A stretch of 64,000 nt of DNA, from positions 62,001-126,000 of the forward strand of contig NZ_JADOUS010000004.1 of NCBI RefSeq assembly GCF_015752045.1, written 5' to 3'. The notes below the pieces were generated by a model that saw only the letters and a list, made by a program, of their open reading frames with translations, was not told where the DNA came from and did not search any database. Every line of letters starts with the position of its first letter. Within the stretch, counting starts at the first letter, position 1. Below, in pieces: positions 49,285 through 57,846 of the stretch. The stretch comes from Arthrobacter_D sp015752045 (GTDB lineage Bacteria; Actinomycetota; Actinomycetes; Actinomycetales; Micrococcaceae). The position numbers and the translations under genes were made by a program.

Positions 49285-49716
49285 TCAGCCGTGCAGCGTG
49301 GCGGTCAGCGAGATGTCCTTGACCGCTGCCAGCGCCTGCGACACGGGGCAGCCCTCCTTGGCGGCCTGTGCCACGCGCTGGAAATCCTCCTCCGACAGTC
49401 CGGGTACGGTGGCGTCGAGCGTCAGGCGGATGGCGGTGATCCCGGTACCGGGCTGGAAGTCCACCTCCGCCTTCGTCTCCACGCGCTCCGGGGTCTTCCC
49501 CTCCTCGCCGAGGGCGTTGCTGAAGGCCATCGAGAAGCATGCGGAGTGCGCGGCCGCGATGAGCTCCTCCGGACTGGTCTTGCCCTCGGACTGCTCGGCG
49601 CGTGCCTTCCAGGTGACGTCGTAGGTGCCGAGGCCGGAGGAATCGAGTGTGACCTGCCCCGAGCCCGAGGGGAGGTCCCCGCTCCAGACGGTGTGGGCTG
49701 TGCGAACGGTAGCCAT
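49285..49716 (-). CDS. OsmC family peroxiredoxin-like protein
   Basis: OsmC/Ohr proteins reduce organic hydroperoxides through two cysteines. The 143 residues include SPEELIAAAHSACFSMAFS with the peroxidatic Cys and AKEGCPVSQALAA with the resolving Cys. SGLGTYDVTWKAR places it in the OsmC rather than the Ohr branch. AAGGAGAACC before the ATG is a strong ribosome site. Terminators flank it on both sides, so it is probably monocistronic. Confidence 0.92.
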   Translation of the reverse strand: MATVRTAHTVWSGDLPSGSGQVTLDSSGLGTYDVTWKARAEQSEGKTSPEELIAAAHSACFSMAFSNALGEEGKTPERVETKAEVDFQPGTGITAIRLTLDATVPGLSEEDFQRVAQAAKEGCPVSQALAAVKDISLTATLHG

Positions 49717-49792
49717 GGTTCTCCTTGCTGTCGAACGGACGCGGAGGTCGCATCCGGTGCTTCGGTCCCCATCCTAGGGAGCGGGGGAGAAC

Positions 49793-49830
49793 AGGAGAAG
49801 CCGCTTCCCTGTCGGGAAGCGGCTTCTCCT
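49793..49830. terminator. Terminator after sucB
   Basis: Exact arms AGGAGAAGCCGCTTCCC and GGGAAGCGGCTTCTCCT enclose a 4-nt loop, between the sucB stop and the OsmC gene promoter. Confidence 0.85.
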
Positions 49831-49855
49831 GCGGCCGGGGTGGACCGGGCAGGCG

Positions 49856-51682
49856 TTACAGACCGAGGTCGGCCTCGAACGCGCCACCCTCGAGGCGTGC
49901 CTTCAGCGTCTGCAGGAAGCGACCCGCGTCCGCGCCGTCCACCAGGCGGTGATCGTAGGTGAGGCTCAGGTACATCATGGAGCGGATCGCGATCGTGTCG
50001 TCACCGTCGGGGCTGGTGATGACCACGGGACGCTTGACGATGATGCCGGTCCCGAGGATGCCCACCTGCGGCTGGTTGATGATCGGCGTGTCGAACAGGG
50101 CTCCGGCCGACCCGATGTTCGTGATCGTGAACGTACCACCCGAGAGTTCGTCCGGGCCGATCTGGCCGCTGCGGGTGCGTGCACCGACGTCGGCGATCTT
50201 CTTGGCCAGTCCTCCGAGGTTGAGGTTGCCGGCGTCCCTGATGACCGGGACGAGCAGGCCCTTCTCGGTGTCGACCGCGATCGCCAGGTGCTCGGCGTCG
50301 TGGTACGTGACTTCCTTCTTCTCCTCGTCGAACGAGGCGTTCAGCTTCGGGTGCTGCTTGAGCGCCTCGGTGACGGCCTTGGAGAGGAAGGGCAGGAAGG
50401 TGAGCTTCGCGCCGTTCTGCGCCTGGAAGGTGTCCTTCGATGCGGCTCGGAGCTTCGCGATGCGGGTCATGTCGACCTCGATCACCTGGGTGAGCTGGGC
50501 GGACACCTCGAGCGACTCGCGCATGCGCTTGGCGATCGTCTGCCGGATGCGGGGTGCCTTCTCCACGGTGCCGCGCAGCTTCGAGGGCTCGACGGCGGGA
50601 GCCGCGGGCTTCGACGGTGCGGCGGCAGCGGGTGCCGGGGCGGCCTGTGCTGCTGCCGGCTCGGCCTTCCGGGCCTTCCTGGCCTCCGCTGCCTCGAGGA
50701 CGTCCTGCTTGCGGATGCGTCCTCCGACGCCCGTGCCCTTGACGGTCGAGAGGTCGACGTCGTTCTGGTTGGCCAGTCGGCGGACCAGCGGCGTCACGTA
50801 GGCTGCGGCGTCCGAGCTCCCGGACACCTCCGACGGCGCGGACTCGGCTGCCGGCTTCTCGGCGGGCTTCTCCTCGGTCGCGGCGGGCTTCGCCGCGGGA
50901 GTGGACTCGTCGTCGGACTCCGAGGTCTGCTGGGCCCGCTCCGCCTCGTGGTGGGAGCCGGCCTTCTCGGTGGGAGCGTCCGCGCGTTCCTCGGCCGGTG
51001 CTGCCGCCAGGGGTTCGCCCGACGCCGCTTCGACCTTCCCGGGCGCGGCAGCGCCCGAGCCGATCACGGCGAGGACCGCGCCGACCTCGGCCGTCTCGTC
51101 CTCGCTGACGCGGATCTCCTGGAGCTTGCCGGCGACGGGGGAGGGGATCTCGGTGTCGACCTTGTCGGTCGAGACCTCGAGGAGGGGCTCGTCGACCTCG
51201 ACGTCGTCGCCGACCGCCTTGAGCCAGCGGGTGACGGTCCCTTCGGTGACGCTTTCGCCGAGAGCGGGGAGGGTGACCTCGGTGCCTTCGGACGAGTCCT
51301 CCGAGGAGTCGCTCGTGGAGGAATCCGCGGGGGCCTCCTCGGCAGGAGCTTCCTCTGCGGCGGGGGCCTCCTCCGCGGCGGGAGCGTCCTCGGCAGGTGC
51401 CTCCTCGGCGGCCGAAGCGGCGCTGCCGGAATCGCCGCTGCCGGAACCGTCACCGATGCGCACGAGCGGGGCGCCGACCTCCGCGGTCTCGTCCTCGGCG
51501 ACCAGGATCTCCTCGATCACGCCTGCGATCGGGGACGGGATCTCGGTGTCGACCTTGTCGGTGGAGACCTCGAGGAGGGGCTCGTCGACCTCGACACGGT
51601 CACCGACCTGCTTCAGCCAGCGGGTCACGGTGCCTTCGGTGACGCTTTCACCGAGAGCGGGCAAGTTCACGGATTCAGACAT
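49856..51682 (-). CDS. sucB: SucB, dihydrolipoamide acyltransferase (2-oxoglutarate dehydrogenase E2)
   Basis: This is the lipoylated E2 core of a 2-oxo acid dehydrogenase, most likely 2-oxoglutarate. The 608 residues have two lipoyl domains (about 1-77 and 135-212), each with STDKVDTEIPSP, where LipB/LipA modify the Lys. They are separated by Ala/Glu/Ser-rich linkers. A peripheral subunit-binding domain (VTPLVRRLANQNDVDLSTVKG, about 290-330) and a catalytic domain ending LTYDHRLVDGADAGRFL follow. Two lipoyl domains are usual for actinobacterial SucB. No E1 gene is adjacent. Confidence 0.94.
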   Translation of the reverse strand: MSESVNLPALGESVTEGTVTRWLKQVGDRVEVDEPLLEVSTDKVDTEIPSPIAGVIEEILVAEDETAEVGAPLVRIGDGSGSGDSGSAASAAEEAPAEDAPAAEEAPAAEEAPAEEAPADSSTSDSSEDSSEGTEVTLPALGESVTEGTVTRWLKAVGDDVEVDEPLLEVSTDKVDTEIPSPVAGKLQEIRVSEDETAEVGAVLAVIGSGAAAPGKVEAASGEPLAAAPAEERADAPTEKAGSHHEAERAQQTSESDDESTPAAKPAATEEKPAEKPAAESAPSEVSGSSDAAAYVTPLVRRLANQNDVDLSTVKGTGVGGRIRKQDVLEAAEARKARKAEPAAAQAAPAPAAAAPSKPAAPAVEPSKLRGTVEKAPRIRQTIAKRMRESLEVSAQLTQVIEVDMTRIAKLRAASKDTFQAQNGAKLTFLPFLSKAVTEALKQHPKLNASFDEEKKEVTYHDAEHLAIAVDTEKGLLVPVIRDAGNLNLGGLAKKIADVGARTRSGQIGPDELSGGTFTITNIGSAGALFDTPIINQPQVGILGTGIIVKRPVVITSPDGDDTIAIRSMMYLSLTYDHRLVDGADAGRFLQTLKARLEGGAFEADLGL

Positions 51683-51781
51683 AATGCGCCCGTTTCTCCT
51701 TCGTAGATCGTTCCTTGGCAGCTGGTCGACGTGCGGGGCCTGCTCAGCTGGACGTGCTCGGATTTCCTGCTTCCGAGCTTA

Positions 51782-51804
51782 GTCCACGCCCTCGGGGCGT
51801 GGAC
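51782..51804 (-). terminator. Hairpin between lpdA and sucB
   Basis: Arms GTCCACGCCC and GGGCGTGGAC have a 3-nt loop. It lies 31 bp after the lpdA stop and may end or attenuate lpdA transcription before sucB. Confidence 0.65.
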
Positions 51805-51835
51805 CAAGCCGGTGTGGTGCCTGGGGTGTTGTGCG

Positions 51836-53218
51836 TCAGCCGTGCAGCGGCTTGCCGGCGAGTGCGAGGTGGGCCTCGCCGAGGGCCTCGTTCTGTGTCG
51901 GGTGCGCGTGGATGAGCGGTGCCACATCCTCGGGATAGGCCTCCCAGTTGACGATGAGCTGCGCCTCGCCGATCTGCTCGCCCATGCGGCTGCCGAGCAT
52001 GTGGACACCGACGATGGGGCCGTCCTTCTCGCGGACGAGCTTCACGAGCCCGCCCGTGCCGATGATCGAGCTCTTGCCGTTGCCGGCGAGGTTGTACTCG
52101 TGCGTCTCGACGCGGTCGTCGCCGAACTTCTCGCGGGCGGCCTTCTCGGTGTAGCCCACGGACGCGATCTCGGGATCGCTGTAGGTGACCTTGGGGATGT
52201 TCAGGTCGGCGACGACGACGGGCTTCAGGCCGCCGATCTCCTCCGCCACGAAGATGCCCTGCTGGAAGCCGCGGTGGGCCAGCTGCAGGCCGGGGACGAT
52301 GTCGCCGATCGCGTAGATGTTCCCCACGCCGGTGTGGAGGCGCTCGTTGGTGATGACGAAGCCGCGGTCCATGGTGATGCCGGCTTCCTCGTAGCCGAGG
52401 TCCTTCGTGACGGGTCCGCGTCCGACGGCGACGAGCATGAGGTCCGCCTCGAAGGTCTTGCCGTCCTCGAGGGACACCACGACGCCGTCCGCGTTCTGCT
52501 CCACCGACTTGAAGCGGGTGCCGGTGTTGAATTTGATGCCGCGCTTCTTGAACGCCCGTTCGAAGTTCTTGACGATCGAGGCGTCCTCGTTCGGGACGAG
52601 TGAGGGGAGGGCCTCGATGATGGTGACGTCCACGCCGAAGGACTTCCAGACGGACGCGAACTCGCAGCCGATGACGCCGCCGCCGAGGATGATCGCGGTC
52701 TTCGGCACGAAGTCCATGGTCAGGGCCTGGTCCGAGGTGATGACCTTGCCGCCGATCTCGAGGCCGGGGAGGCTGCGCGAGAAGGAGCCGGTCGCGAGGA
52801 CGATGTGCTTGCCGGTGTAGACGGTGCCGTCGACGTCGATGGTGTTCTCGGACGCGAGCTTGCCCGAGCCCTCGATGACCGTGATGCCCTTGGACTTGAT
52901 GAGTCCCTGCAGGCCGCGGTACTTGCCGGCGATGATGCCGTCCTTGTAGGCGTTGACGGCATTCATGTCGATCGACTCGAAGGTGGCCTTGACGCCGTAC
53001 TTCTCGGCGTCGCGGGCGCCGTCGGCGATCTCGGCCGAGTGCAGGAGCGCCTTCGTGGGGATGCAGCCGTTGTGGAGGCAGGTGCCGCCGAGCTTGCCCT
53101 TCTCGATGAGCCCTACGGTGAAGCCCAGCTGCACCGCGCGGAGTGCCGCTGCGTAGCCGCCGCTGCCTCCACCCAGTACCAGGATGTCGAATTCTTGCGC
53201 AGTTGCCGATGCGGCCAC
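51836..53218 (-). CDS. lpdA: LpdA, dihydrolipoamide dehydrogenase
   Basis: This E3 flavoprotein reoxidises lipoyl groups of 2-oxo acid dehydrogenases. The 460 residues have FAD binding DILVLGGGSGGYAAALRA, the redox disulfide GGTCLHNGCIPTKALL, NAD binding ILGGGVIGCEFASVWKSFG, YAIGDIVPGLQLAHRG and the C-terminal active-site His-Glu in HAHPTQNEALGEA. The start is a GTG with GAGGGAG 8 nt upstream. It precedes sucB on the same strand, which supplies its partner. Confidence 0.96.
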   Translation of the reverse strand: MAASATAQEFDILVLGGGSGGYAAALRAVQLGFTVGLIEKGKLGGTCLHNGCIPTKALLHSAEIADGARDAEKYGVKATFESIDMNAVNAYKDGIIAGKYRGLQGLIKSKGITVIEGSGKLASENTIDVDGTVYTGKHIVLATGSFSRSLPGLEIGGKVITSDQALTMDFVPKTAIILGGGVIGCEFASVWKSFGVDVTIIEALPSLVPNEDASIVKNFERAFKKRGIKFNTGTRFKSVEQNADGVVVSLEDGKTFEADLMLVAVGRGPVTKDLGYEEAGITMDRGFVITNERLHTGVGNIYAIGDIVPGLQLAHRGFQQGIFVAEEIGGLKPVVVADLNIPKVTYSDPEIASVGYTEKAAREKFGDDRVETHEYNLAGNGKSSIIGTGGLVKLVREKDGPIVGVHMLGSRMGEQIGEAQLIVNWEAYPEDVAPLIHAHPTQNEALGEAHLALAGKPLHG

Positions 53219-53448
53219 TTGGACGCTCCCTCGCGTGGTCTGTTGACGCGCAGGGCGCGTCGGTTGATAGATCTGGTGATGAATCGATCACCGATGCGGT
53301 CGCGGTGCGGTCGCAGGTGCTTCGTACCCTCGTTTTCACCCTATCCCCAGATGTTGCCCGCATCCACTTGAGGCGCGGGCGCTGCACGCCATAGTTCGCC
53401 GATGTGCGCATTCTCACCGGGGCTGCGCAGGGGGTCGAGGGGGATGGA

Positions 53449-53480
53449 GGGCGCCGCGCCGGCTGTGCCGCCCGGCGCCC
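53449..53480. terminator. Hairpin after pepA
   Basis: Arms GGGCGCCG (53449-53456) and CGGCGCCC (53473-53480) lie just beyond the pepA stop. The rest of 53219-53488 holds the lpdA promoter region, in which I saw no further structure. Confidence 0.55.
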
Positions 53481-53488
53481 CCTTGTCC

Positions 53489-55036
53489 CTAGGCGGTGCG
53501 GGCGAGGACGTCCTCCACGTACGCGAGCAGGGTGCGGACTCCCACACCGGTGCCCGCCTTCGGGGTGTACCCGTACGGCGCGCCCTCGTTGAAGGCCGGC
53601 CCGGCGATGTCGAGGTGCGCCCACGGGATCTTCTCGCCGTCGACCTGGCCGACGAACTCGCGGAGGAACACCGCGGCGGTCATCATGCCGCCGTTCCGCT
53701 CGCCGATGTTGGCGATGTCCGCGACCTGCGAATCGAGGCTCGGGCGCAGCTCCTCCGGCAGGGGCATGGGCCAGAACTGCTCGCCCGCGCGGTCCGCCGC
53801 AGCCTTCACGGCGTCCCGGACGCCGTCGTCGCCCATGACCCCGGACACGCGGGTGCCGAGGGCGATCATCTGCGCGCCCGTGAGCGTCGCGATGTCGATG
53901 ATGGCGTCCGGCGCCTCCTCGCTCGCCGCCGCGAGGCCGTCGGCGAGGACCAGGCGGCCCTCGGCGTCGGTGTTGAGGACCTCGACGGTGCGTCCGCCGT
54001 AGATCGACAGGACGTCCTCGGGGCGCTGCGCGGTCCCGGAGGGCATGTTCTCGGCCAGGCACAGCCAGGCGGTGACCTTGGCGGGGAGGCCCAGCTCGGC
54101 GACGGCGAGGAGCGTGGTCAGGACGACCGCGGCGCCCGCCATGTCCAGCTTCATCGTCTGCATGCCCGCGGCGGGCTTCAGCGAGAGTCCGCCGGAATCG
54201 AAGGTGATGCCCTTGCCCACGAGGGCGAGGTGGACGGCGGACTTGGCGGGGGAGTACTCCACCTTCACCATGCGCGGCGGTCGCGAGGATCCCTTGCCGA
54301 CGCCGAGGATGCCGCCGTAGCCGTCACGCTCGAGGCGCTTCTCGTCCATCACGGTGACCTTCACGGGAAGGCCGCGGGTGAGTTCCTTCGCGGCCTGCGC
54401 GAACGTCTCCGGGTAGAGGTGGCTCGGCGGCTGGTTCACGAGCGTGCGCGTGGCGTTGACGTTCTTGCCGAGGATGACGGCGCGCCGGAGCGCCACGGCC
54501 AGGTCGGCGTCGTCGGCCACCGGCGTGTATACGACGACGCTGCGGACGGCGGACCTGTCCTTGGCCGGGGCGACCGTGCCGTCCGGCGTGAGCCCGGATT
54601 TGAAGCCCTCGTAGCTGTACGCGCCGAAGGCGGCGCCCTCCGCGACGGCGGTCGCGGCCATGACGGTGTCCGCCGGCAGGGCCAGGACGACGGTCTCGAG
54701 CCCGGTCAGCTGGCGGATCGCGGCGCCCGCGGCGCGGCGGAGGGTCTCGGGTGCGAGCACCTCACCGGTGGACACCGGTCCCACGCCGGAGAGCACGAGC
54801 GAATCGGCGCCGGTCTCGGGGAGGCCGGGGAAGCGGCGTACCTCATCCGCGGCACCCGTGATGCCGAGGACCTGGAGGGAGTCCCCGAGCGCACGCGCGG
54901 CTTTCGCGGGGAGGGGGCTGTCGAGCAGGACGGGCCCGTCGGTCCCCTTGGCGACGGCGATCACGAGCGCGTCGCTCGGGATCTTCCGGAGGTCCTTCGC
55001 GGAAGCGGTCAGGTGTAGTTCGGTGGTTCTGATCAC
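53489..55036 (-). CDS. pepA: PepA, leucyl aminopeptidase (M17)
   Basis: This cytosolic dimetal aminopeptidase has 515 residues. It has an N-terminal macro-like domain and an M17 catalytic domain: LVGKGITFDSGGLSLKPAAGM, KLDMAGAAVVL, the signature NTDAEGRLVLADGL, and a C-terminal HLDIAGPAFNEGAPYGY. The metal-binding Lys, Asp and Glu residues of M17 are in place. I chose the GTG at 55036 because AGGAGA lies 8-9 nt upstream. The frame extends further upstream with Arg-rich, unconserved sequence. Confidence 0.95.
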   Translation of the reverse strand: MIRTTELHLTASAKDLRKIPSDALVIAVAKGTDGPVLLDSPLPAKAARALGDSLQVLGITGAADEVRRFPGLPETGADSLVLSGVGPVSTGEVLAPETLRRAAGAAIRQLTGLETVVLALPADTVMAATAVAEGAAFGAYSYEGFKSGLTPDGTVAPAKDRSAVRSVVVYTPVADDADLAVALRRAVILGKNVNATRTLVNQPPSHLYPETFAQAAKELTRGLPVKVTVMDEKRLERDGYGGILGVGKGSSRPPRMVKVEYSPAKSAVHLALVGKGITFDSGGLSLKPAAGMQTMKLDMAGAAVVLTTLLAVAELGLPAKVTAWLCLAENMPSGTAQRPEDVLSIYGGRTVEVLNTDAEGRLVLADGLAAASEEAPDAIIDIATLTGAQMIALGTRVSGVMGDDGVRDAVKAAADRAGEQFWPMPLPEELRPSLDSQVADIANIGERNGGMMTAAVFLREFVGQVDGEKIPWAHLDIAGPAFNEGAPYGYTPKAGTGVGVRTLLAYVEDVLARTA

Positions 55037-55209
55037 GGAATCTGTCTCCTCATGTCCGGCTGGTCGTCCAGATCGGCGTTGCAGGTGGTCCCGGTATCCG
55101 GTGGGCCGGGAACCGTCCTGACGATCGTAGTCTCTACGCCGCGGCGGCCCGGAATGAAGCCGGCGCGGACGGTGTTGAGGAGAGCAGGACCTGACCGGAG
55201 GAGAGAGCC

Positions 55210-56313
55210 ATGCTGGATCCACGAACCCTGTACACCACCGACACCGAGATCTTCGACGACCCCGGGAGCAAGGGGCTGCCCCTGCTGGTGAGCCTGACCG
55301 GTTTCACGGACGCCGGACAGGTCGTCTCGCAGGTCAGTGAGGAACTCCTCGAGGTGCTCGAGCACGAGCCCGTCGCCGAGTTCGACGCCGACCAGCTCAT
55401 GGACTACCGCGGCCGCCGCCCGAAGATCACCTTCGCCGAGGACCACCTGACCGACTACCGGCCGCACCGGCTCGAACTGCACCGCCTGTACGACGGGCTC
55501 GGGGAGCCGTTCCTGCTGCTCACCGGCGCCGAGCCCGACCTCCAGTGGGAGCGCTTCGTGAGCGCCGTCGTCGGACTGGTCGAGGACCTGGACGTGCCGA
55601 TGACCTCGTGGATCCACGCGATCCCGATGCCCGTCCCGCACACGCGTCCGATCGGCGTCACGCTGCACGGCAACCGGTCCGACCTCATCGACGGCATGAA
55701 CGCATGGCGTCCCACGGCCGAGCTGCAGGCCTCCATCGGGCATGTGCTGGAGCTGCGCCTGATCGAGGCCGGGCACGACGTCGTGGGGCACGTCATCCAT
55801 GTGCCGCACTACCTCGCCGAGGCCGAGTACCCGCCCGCCGCCGTGGCGGGCCTCGAATACCTGGGCGCGACCGCCCGGCTCGTCCTCCCCACCGACCGCC
55901 TGCGGGAGACCGGGCGCGATGTCGAGCGGCAGATCGCCCGGCAGGTCGGCAACTCCTCGGAGGTGCAGTCCGTGGTCGCGTCCCTCGAGAAGCGCTACGA
56001 CGAGTACGCGGACGGTGCCGCCCGCAAGTCCCTGCTGGTGAAGGACAACAGCGAGCTCGCCAGCGCGGAGGAGCTGGGTGCCGCGGTCGAGGCCTACCTG
56101 GCCAGCCCGCAGGCGGAGGAGGAGTCCACGCTGCTCTGGGACACGGAATTCCTCGGGACCACCCCCATCGACTACGACCGCTCCGGCGATGAGGGCCGTG
56201 ACGCCGACTCCGACGACACCACCTCCCCGGAGACCGGCGCGACGTCGAAGCCCGGCGCCTCCGAGGGGCACGACGACGGGCCCGCGGGGTCCGGTCCGCG
56301 CTCGGCGGCATAG
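55210..56313 (+). CDS. PAC2 family protein (proteasome assembly chaperone-like)
   Basis: The 367 residues carry the PAC2 domain of actinobacterial homologues of the archaeal and eukaryotic proteasome assembly chaperone family: PLLVSLTGFTDAGQVVSQVSEEL, DQLMDYRGRRPKITF, EPFLLLTGAEPDLQWERF, IPHTRPIGVTLHG-like HTRPIGVTLHG, and HYLAEAEYPPAAVAGLEYL. A helical C-terminal part and a disordered acidic tail follow. The function is not settled. A strong GGAGGAGAG ribosome site precedes the ATG. It is divergent from pepA across 173 bp. Confidence 0.88.
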   Translation: MLDPRTLYTTDTEIFDDPGSKGLPLLVSLTGFTDAGQVVSQVSEELLEVLEHEPVAEFDADQLMDYRGRRPKITFAEDHLTDYRPHRLELHRLYDGLGEPFLLLTGAEPDLQWERFVSAVVGLVEDLDVPMTSWIHAIPMPVPHTRPIGVTLHGNRSDLIDGMNAWRPTAELQASIGHVLELRLIEAGHDVVGHVIHVPHYLAEAEYPPAAVAGLEYLGATARLVLPTDRLRETGRDVERQIARQVGNSSEVQSVVASLEKRYDEYADGAARKSLLVKDNSELASAEELGAAVEAYLASPQAEEESTLLWDTEFLGTTPIDYDRSGDEGRDADSDDTTSPETGATSKPGASEGHDDGPAGSGPRSAA

Positions 56314-56329
56314 CGCGGCACAGCGCCCG

Positions 56330-56368
56330 TTCCGGACCGGACCGGCTGCACATTCCGGACCGGACCGG
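56330..56368. repeat. 16-bp direct repeat
   Basis: TTCCGGACCGGACCGG occurs at 56330-56345 and 56353-56368, 23 bp apart, between the PAC2 and MFS genes. Each copy contains overlapping CCGGACCGG units that can fold, so it may be part of a terminator or simply repeat expansion. Confidence 0.5.
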
Positions 56369-56423
56369 GGGCCGGGCCGTACGCCCGACCCGTCACGGGA
56401 CCGTGGAGGCGCCACCGCGACGG

Positions 56424-56429
56424 GATAAT
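56424..56429 (+). promoter_or_regulatory. Leaderless-type -10 box of the MFS gene
   Basis: GATAAT is followed by a 6-nt spacer (GGGCGG) and the GTG start. Confidence 0.5.
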
Positions 56430-56435
56430 GGGCGG

Positions 56436-57767
56436 GTGAATTCTTCGCGGGCACTCCTGGTCTGGGCGGCAGGGGTCGCGGCCTACCTCGTCGCCGTCAC
56501 GCAGCGCACCACCTTCGGCGTGGCCGGCCTCGAGGCCACGGACCGCTTCAGCGCGTCAGCGTCGCAGCTGTCGATCTTCACCGTCGTCCAGCTGCTCGTC
56601 TACGCCGGCCTGCAGGTGCCGGTCGGCGTCCTCGTCGACCGGTGGGGCCCCCGGACGCTGATCGTCGCGGGCGGCGTGCTCATGGCGCTCGGGCAGGCGC
56701 ACCTGGCGTTCGCGGATTCCGTCGGGGCCGGCATCGTCGGCCGCCTGTTCGTCGGGGCGGGGGACGCGATGACGTTCATCAGTGTCCTCAGGCTCCTGCC
56801 CGCGTGGTTCGAGCCGCGCCGGATCCCCGTCCTGACGCAGTGGACGGGGATCATCGGCCAGCTCGGGCAGGTGGTGTCGGTCATTCCGTTCGTCGCGGTG
56901 CTGTCCGCCTTCGGCTGGCAGTCCGCGTTCCTGGCGGCCGCCGGCCTCTCAGTACTCGCCGTCGTGCTCTCGGTCGGCCTCATCCGGGACTCGCCCGTCG
57001 CGAGCCGGCGCAGCACCCAGACCATCCGGGAGACCGGCACCTCCCTCGCCGCCGCATGGAAGCAGCCCGGCACGCGGCTGGGCCTGTGGACCCACTTCAC
57101 CATCCAGTTCCCCGGCACCGTCTTCGTCCTGATGTGGGGCTACCCCTATCTGGTGCGGGCCGAGAAGGTGGGCGAAGGGGCCGCGTCCGCGCTGATGACC
57201 CTGTTCGTCGCGGTCGGGATCGTCTGCGGACCGCTCCTCGGCCGCTACGTGGGCCGGCATCCCCTCCGGCGGTCCACCATGGTGCTCGCGATCGCCGCCC
57301 TGATGGCCGGTGCGTGGCTCGCGGTCCTCCTCTACCCGGGACCGGCGCCCCTCCCGCTCCTGACCCTGCTGGTGGTGGCGCTCGCGGTCGGAGGGCCGGG
57401 ATCCATGATCGCCTTCGACTTCGCCCGCACGTTCAACCCGGCGGCACGTATGGGGACCGCCACCGGGATCGTGAACATCGGAGGCTTCATGGCGTCCCTG
57501 CTCACAATGTTCGCCATCGGGGTCGTCCTCGACGTCCTGCTCGGGAACGGGTTCTCGCAGGGCGACCTGTACGCGCTGCCGTCCTTCCGCCTGGCGATGT
57601 CCGTGCAGCTCCTCGTCCTGGCGTTCGGCACCACCGCCGTCGTCGTCGTGCGCAGGAGGGTCCGGCGCCGGATGGCCGAGCAGGGGGTCGTCGTCCCGCC
57701 GATCCGTGACGCCCTGGCCCGCGAACGCCGGCGCCGCCGGGAGCAGAGGGCGGCCCGGAACCGGTAG
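56436..57767 (+). CDS. Major facilitator superfamily transporter
   Basis: This 443-residue protein has about twelve membrane segments. The family loop between helices 2 and 3 is seen as VGVLVDRWGPRTLIVAGGV, and helix 5 has GIIGQLGQVVSVIP. It ends with an Arg-rich cytoplasmic tail (RRRVRRRMAEQG, RERRRRREQRAARN). No neighbouring gene indicates a substrate. The GTG at 56436 begins NSSRALLVWAAGVAAYL. Upstream in-frame sequence overlaps the promoter-like box and was excluded. Confidence 0.9.
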   Translation: MNSSRALLVWAAGVAAYLVAVTQRTTFGVAGLEATDRFSASASQLSIFTVVQLLVYAGLQVPVGVLVDRWGPRTLIVAGGVLMALGQAHLAFADSVGAGIVGRLFVGAGDAMTFISVLRLLPAWFEPRRIPVLTQWTGIIGQLGQVVSVIPFVAVLSAFGWQSAFLAAAGLSVLAVVLSVGLIRDSPVASRRSTQTIRETGTSLAAAWKQPGTRLGLWTHFTIQFPGTVFVLMWGYPYLVRAEKVGEGAASALMTLFVAVGIVCGPLLGRYVGRHPLRRSTMVLAIAALMAGAWLAVLLYPGPAPLPLLTLLVVALAVGGPGSMIAFDFARTFNPAARMGTATGIVNIGGFMASLLTMFAIGVVLDVLLGNGFSQGDLYALPSFRLAMSVQLLVLAFGTTAVVVVRRRVRRRMAEQGVVVPPIRDALARERRRRREQRAARNR

Positions 57768-57846
57768 GCCCGCGGTCCCGACCGCGGTTGTCCACATAGG
57801 CCGGAACCCCCGTGTGCTCGGCGTGCGACGCGAGGACGCTGGCGGC

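Noticed and set aside
51744..54062. A 772-codon minus-strand frame across lpdA and the end of pepA
   Set aside because: It reads in a shifted frame through two clear genes and gives Arg/His/Gly-rich sequence without motifs.
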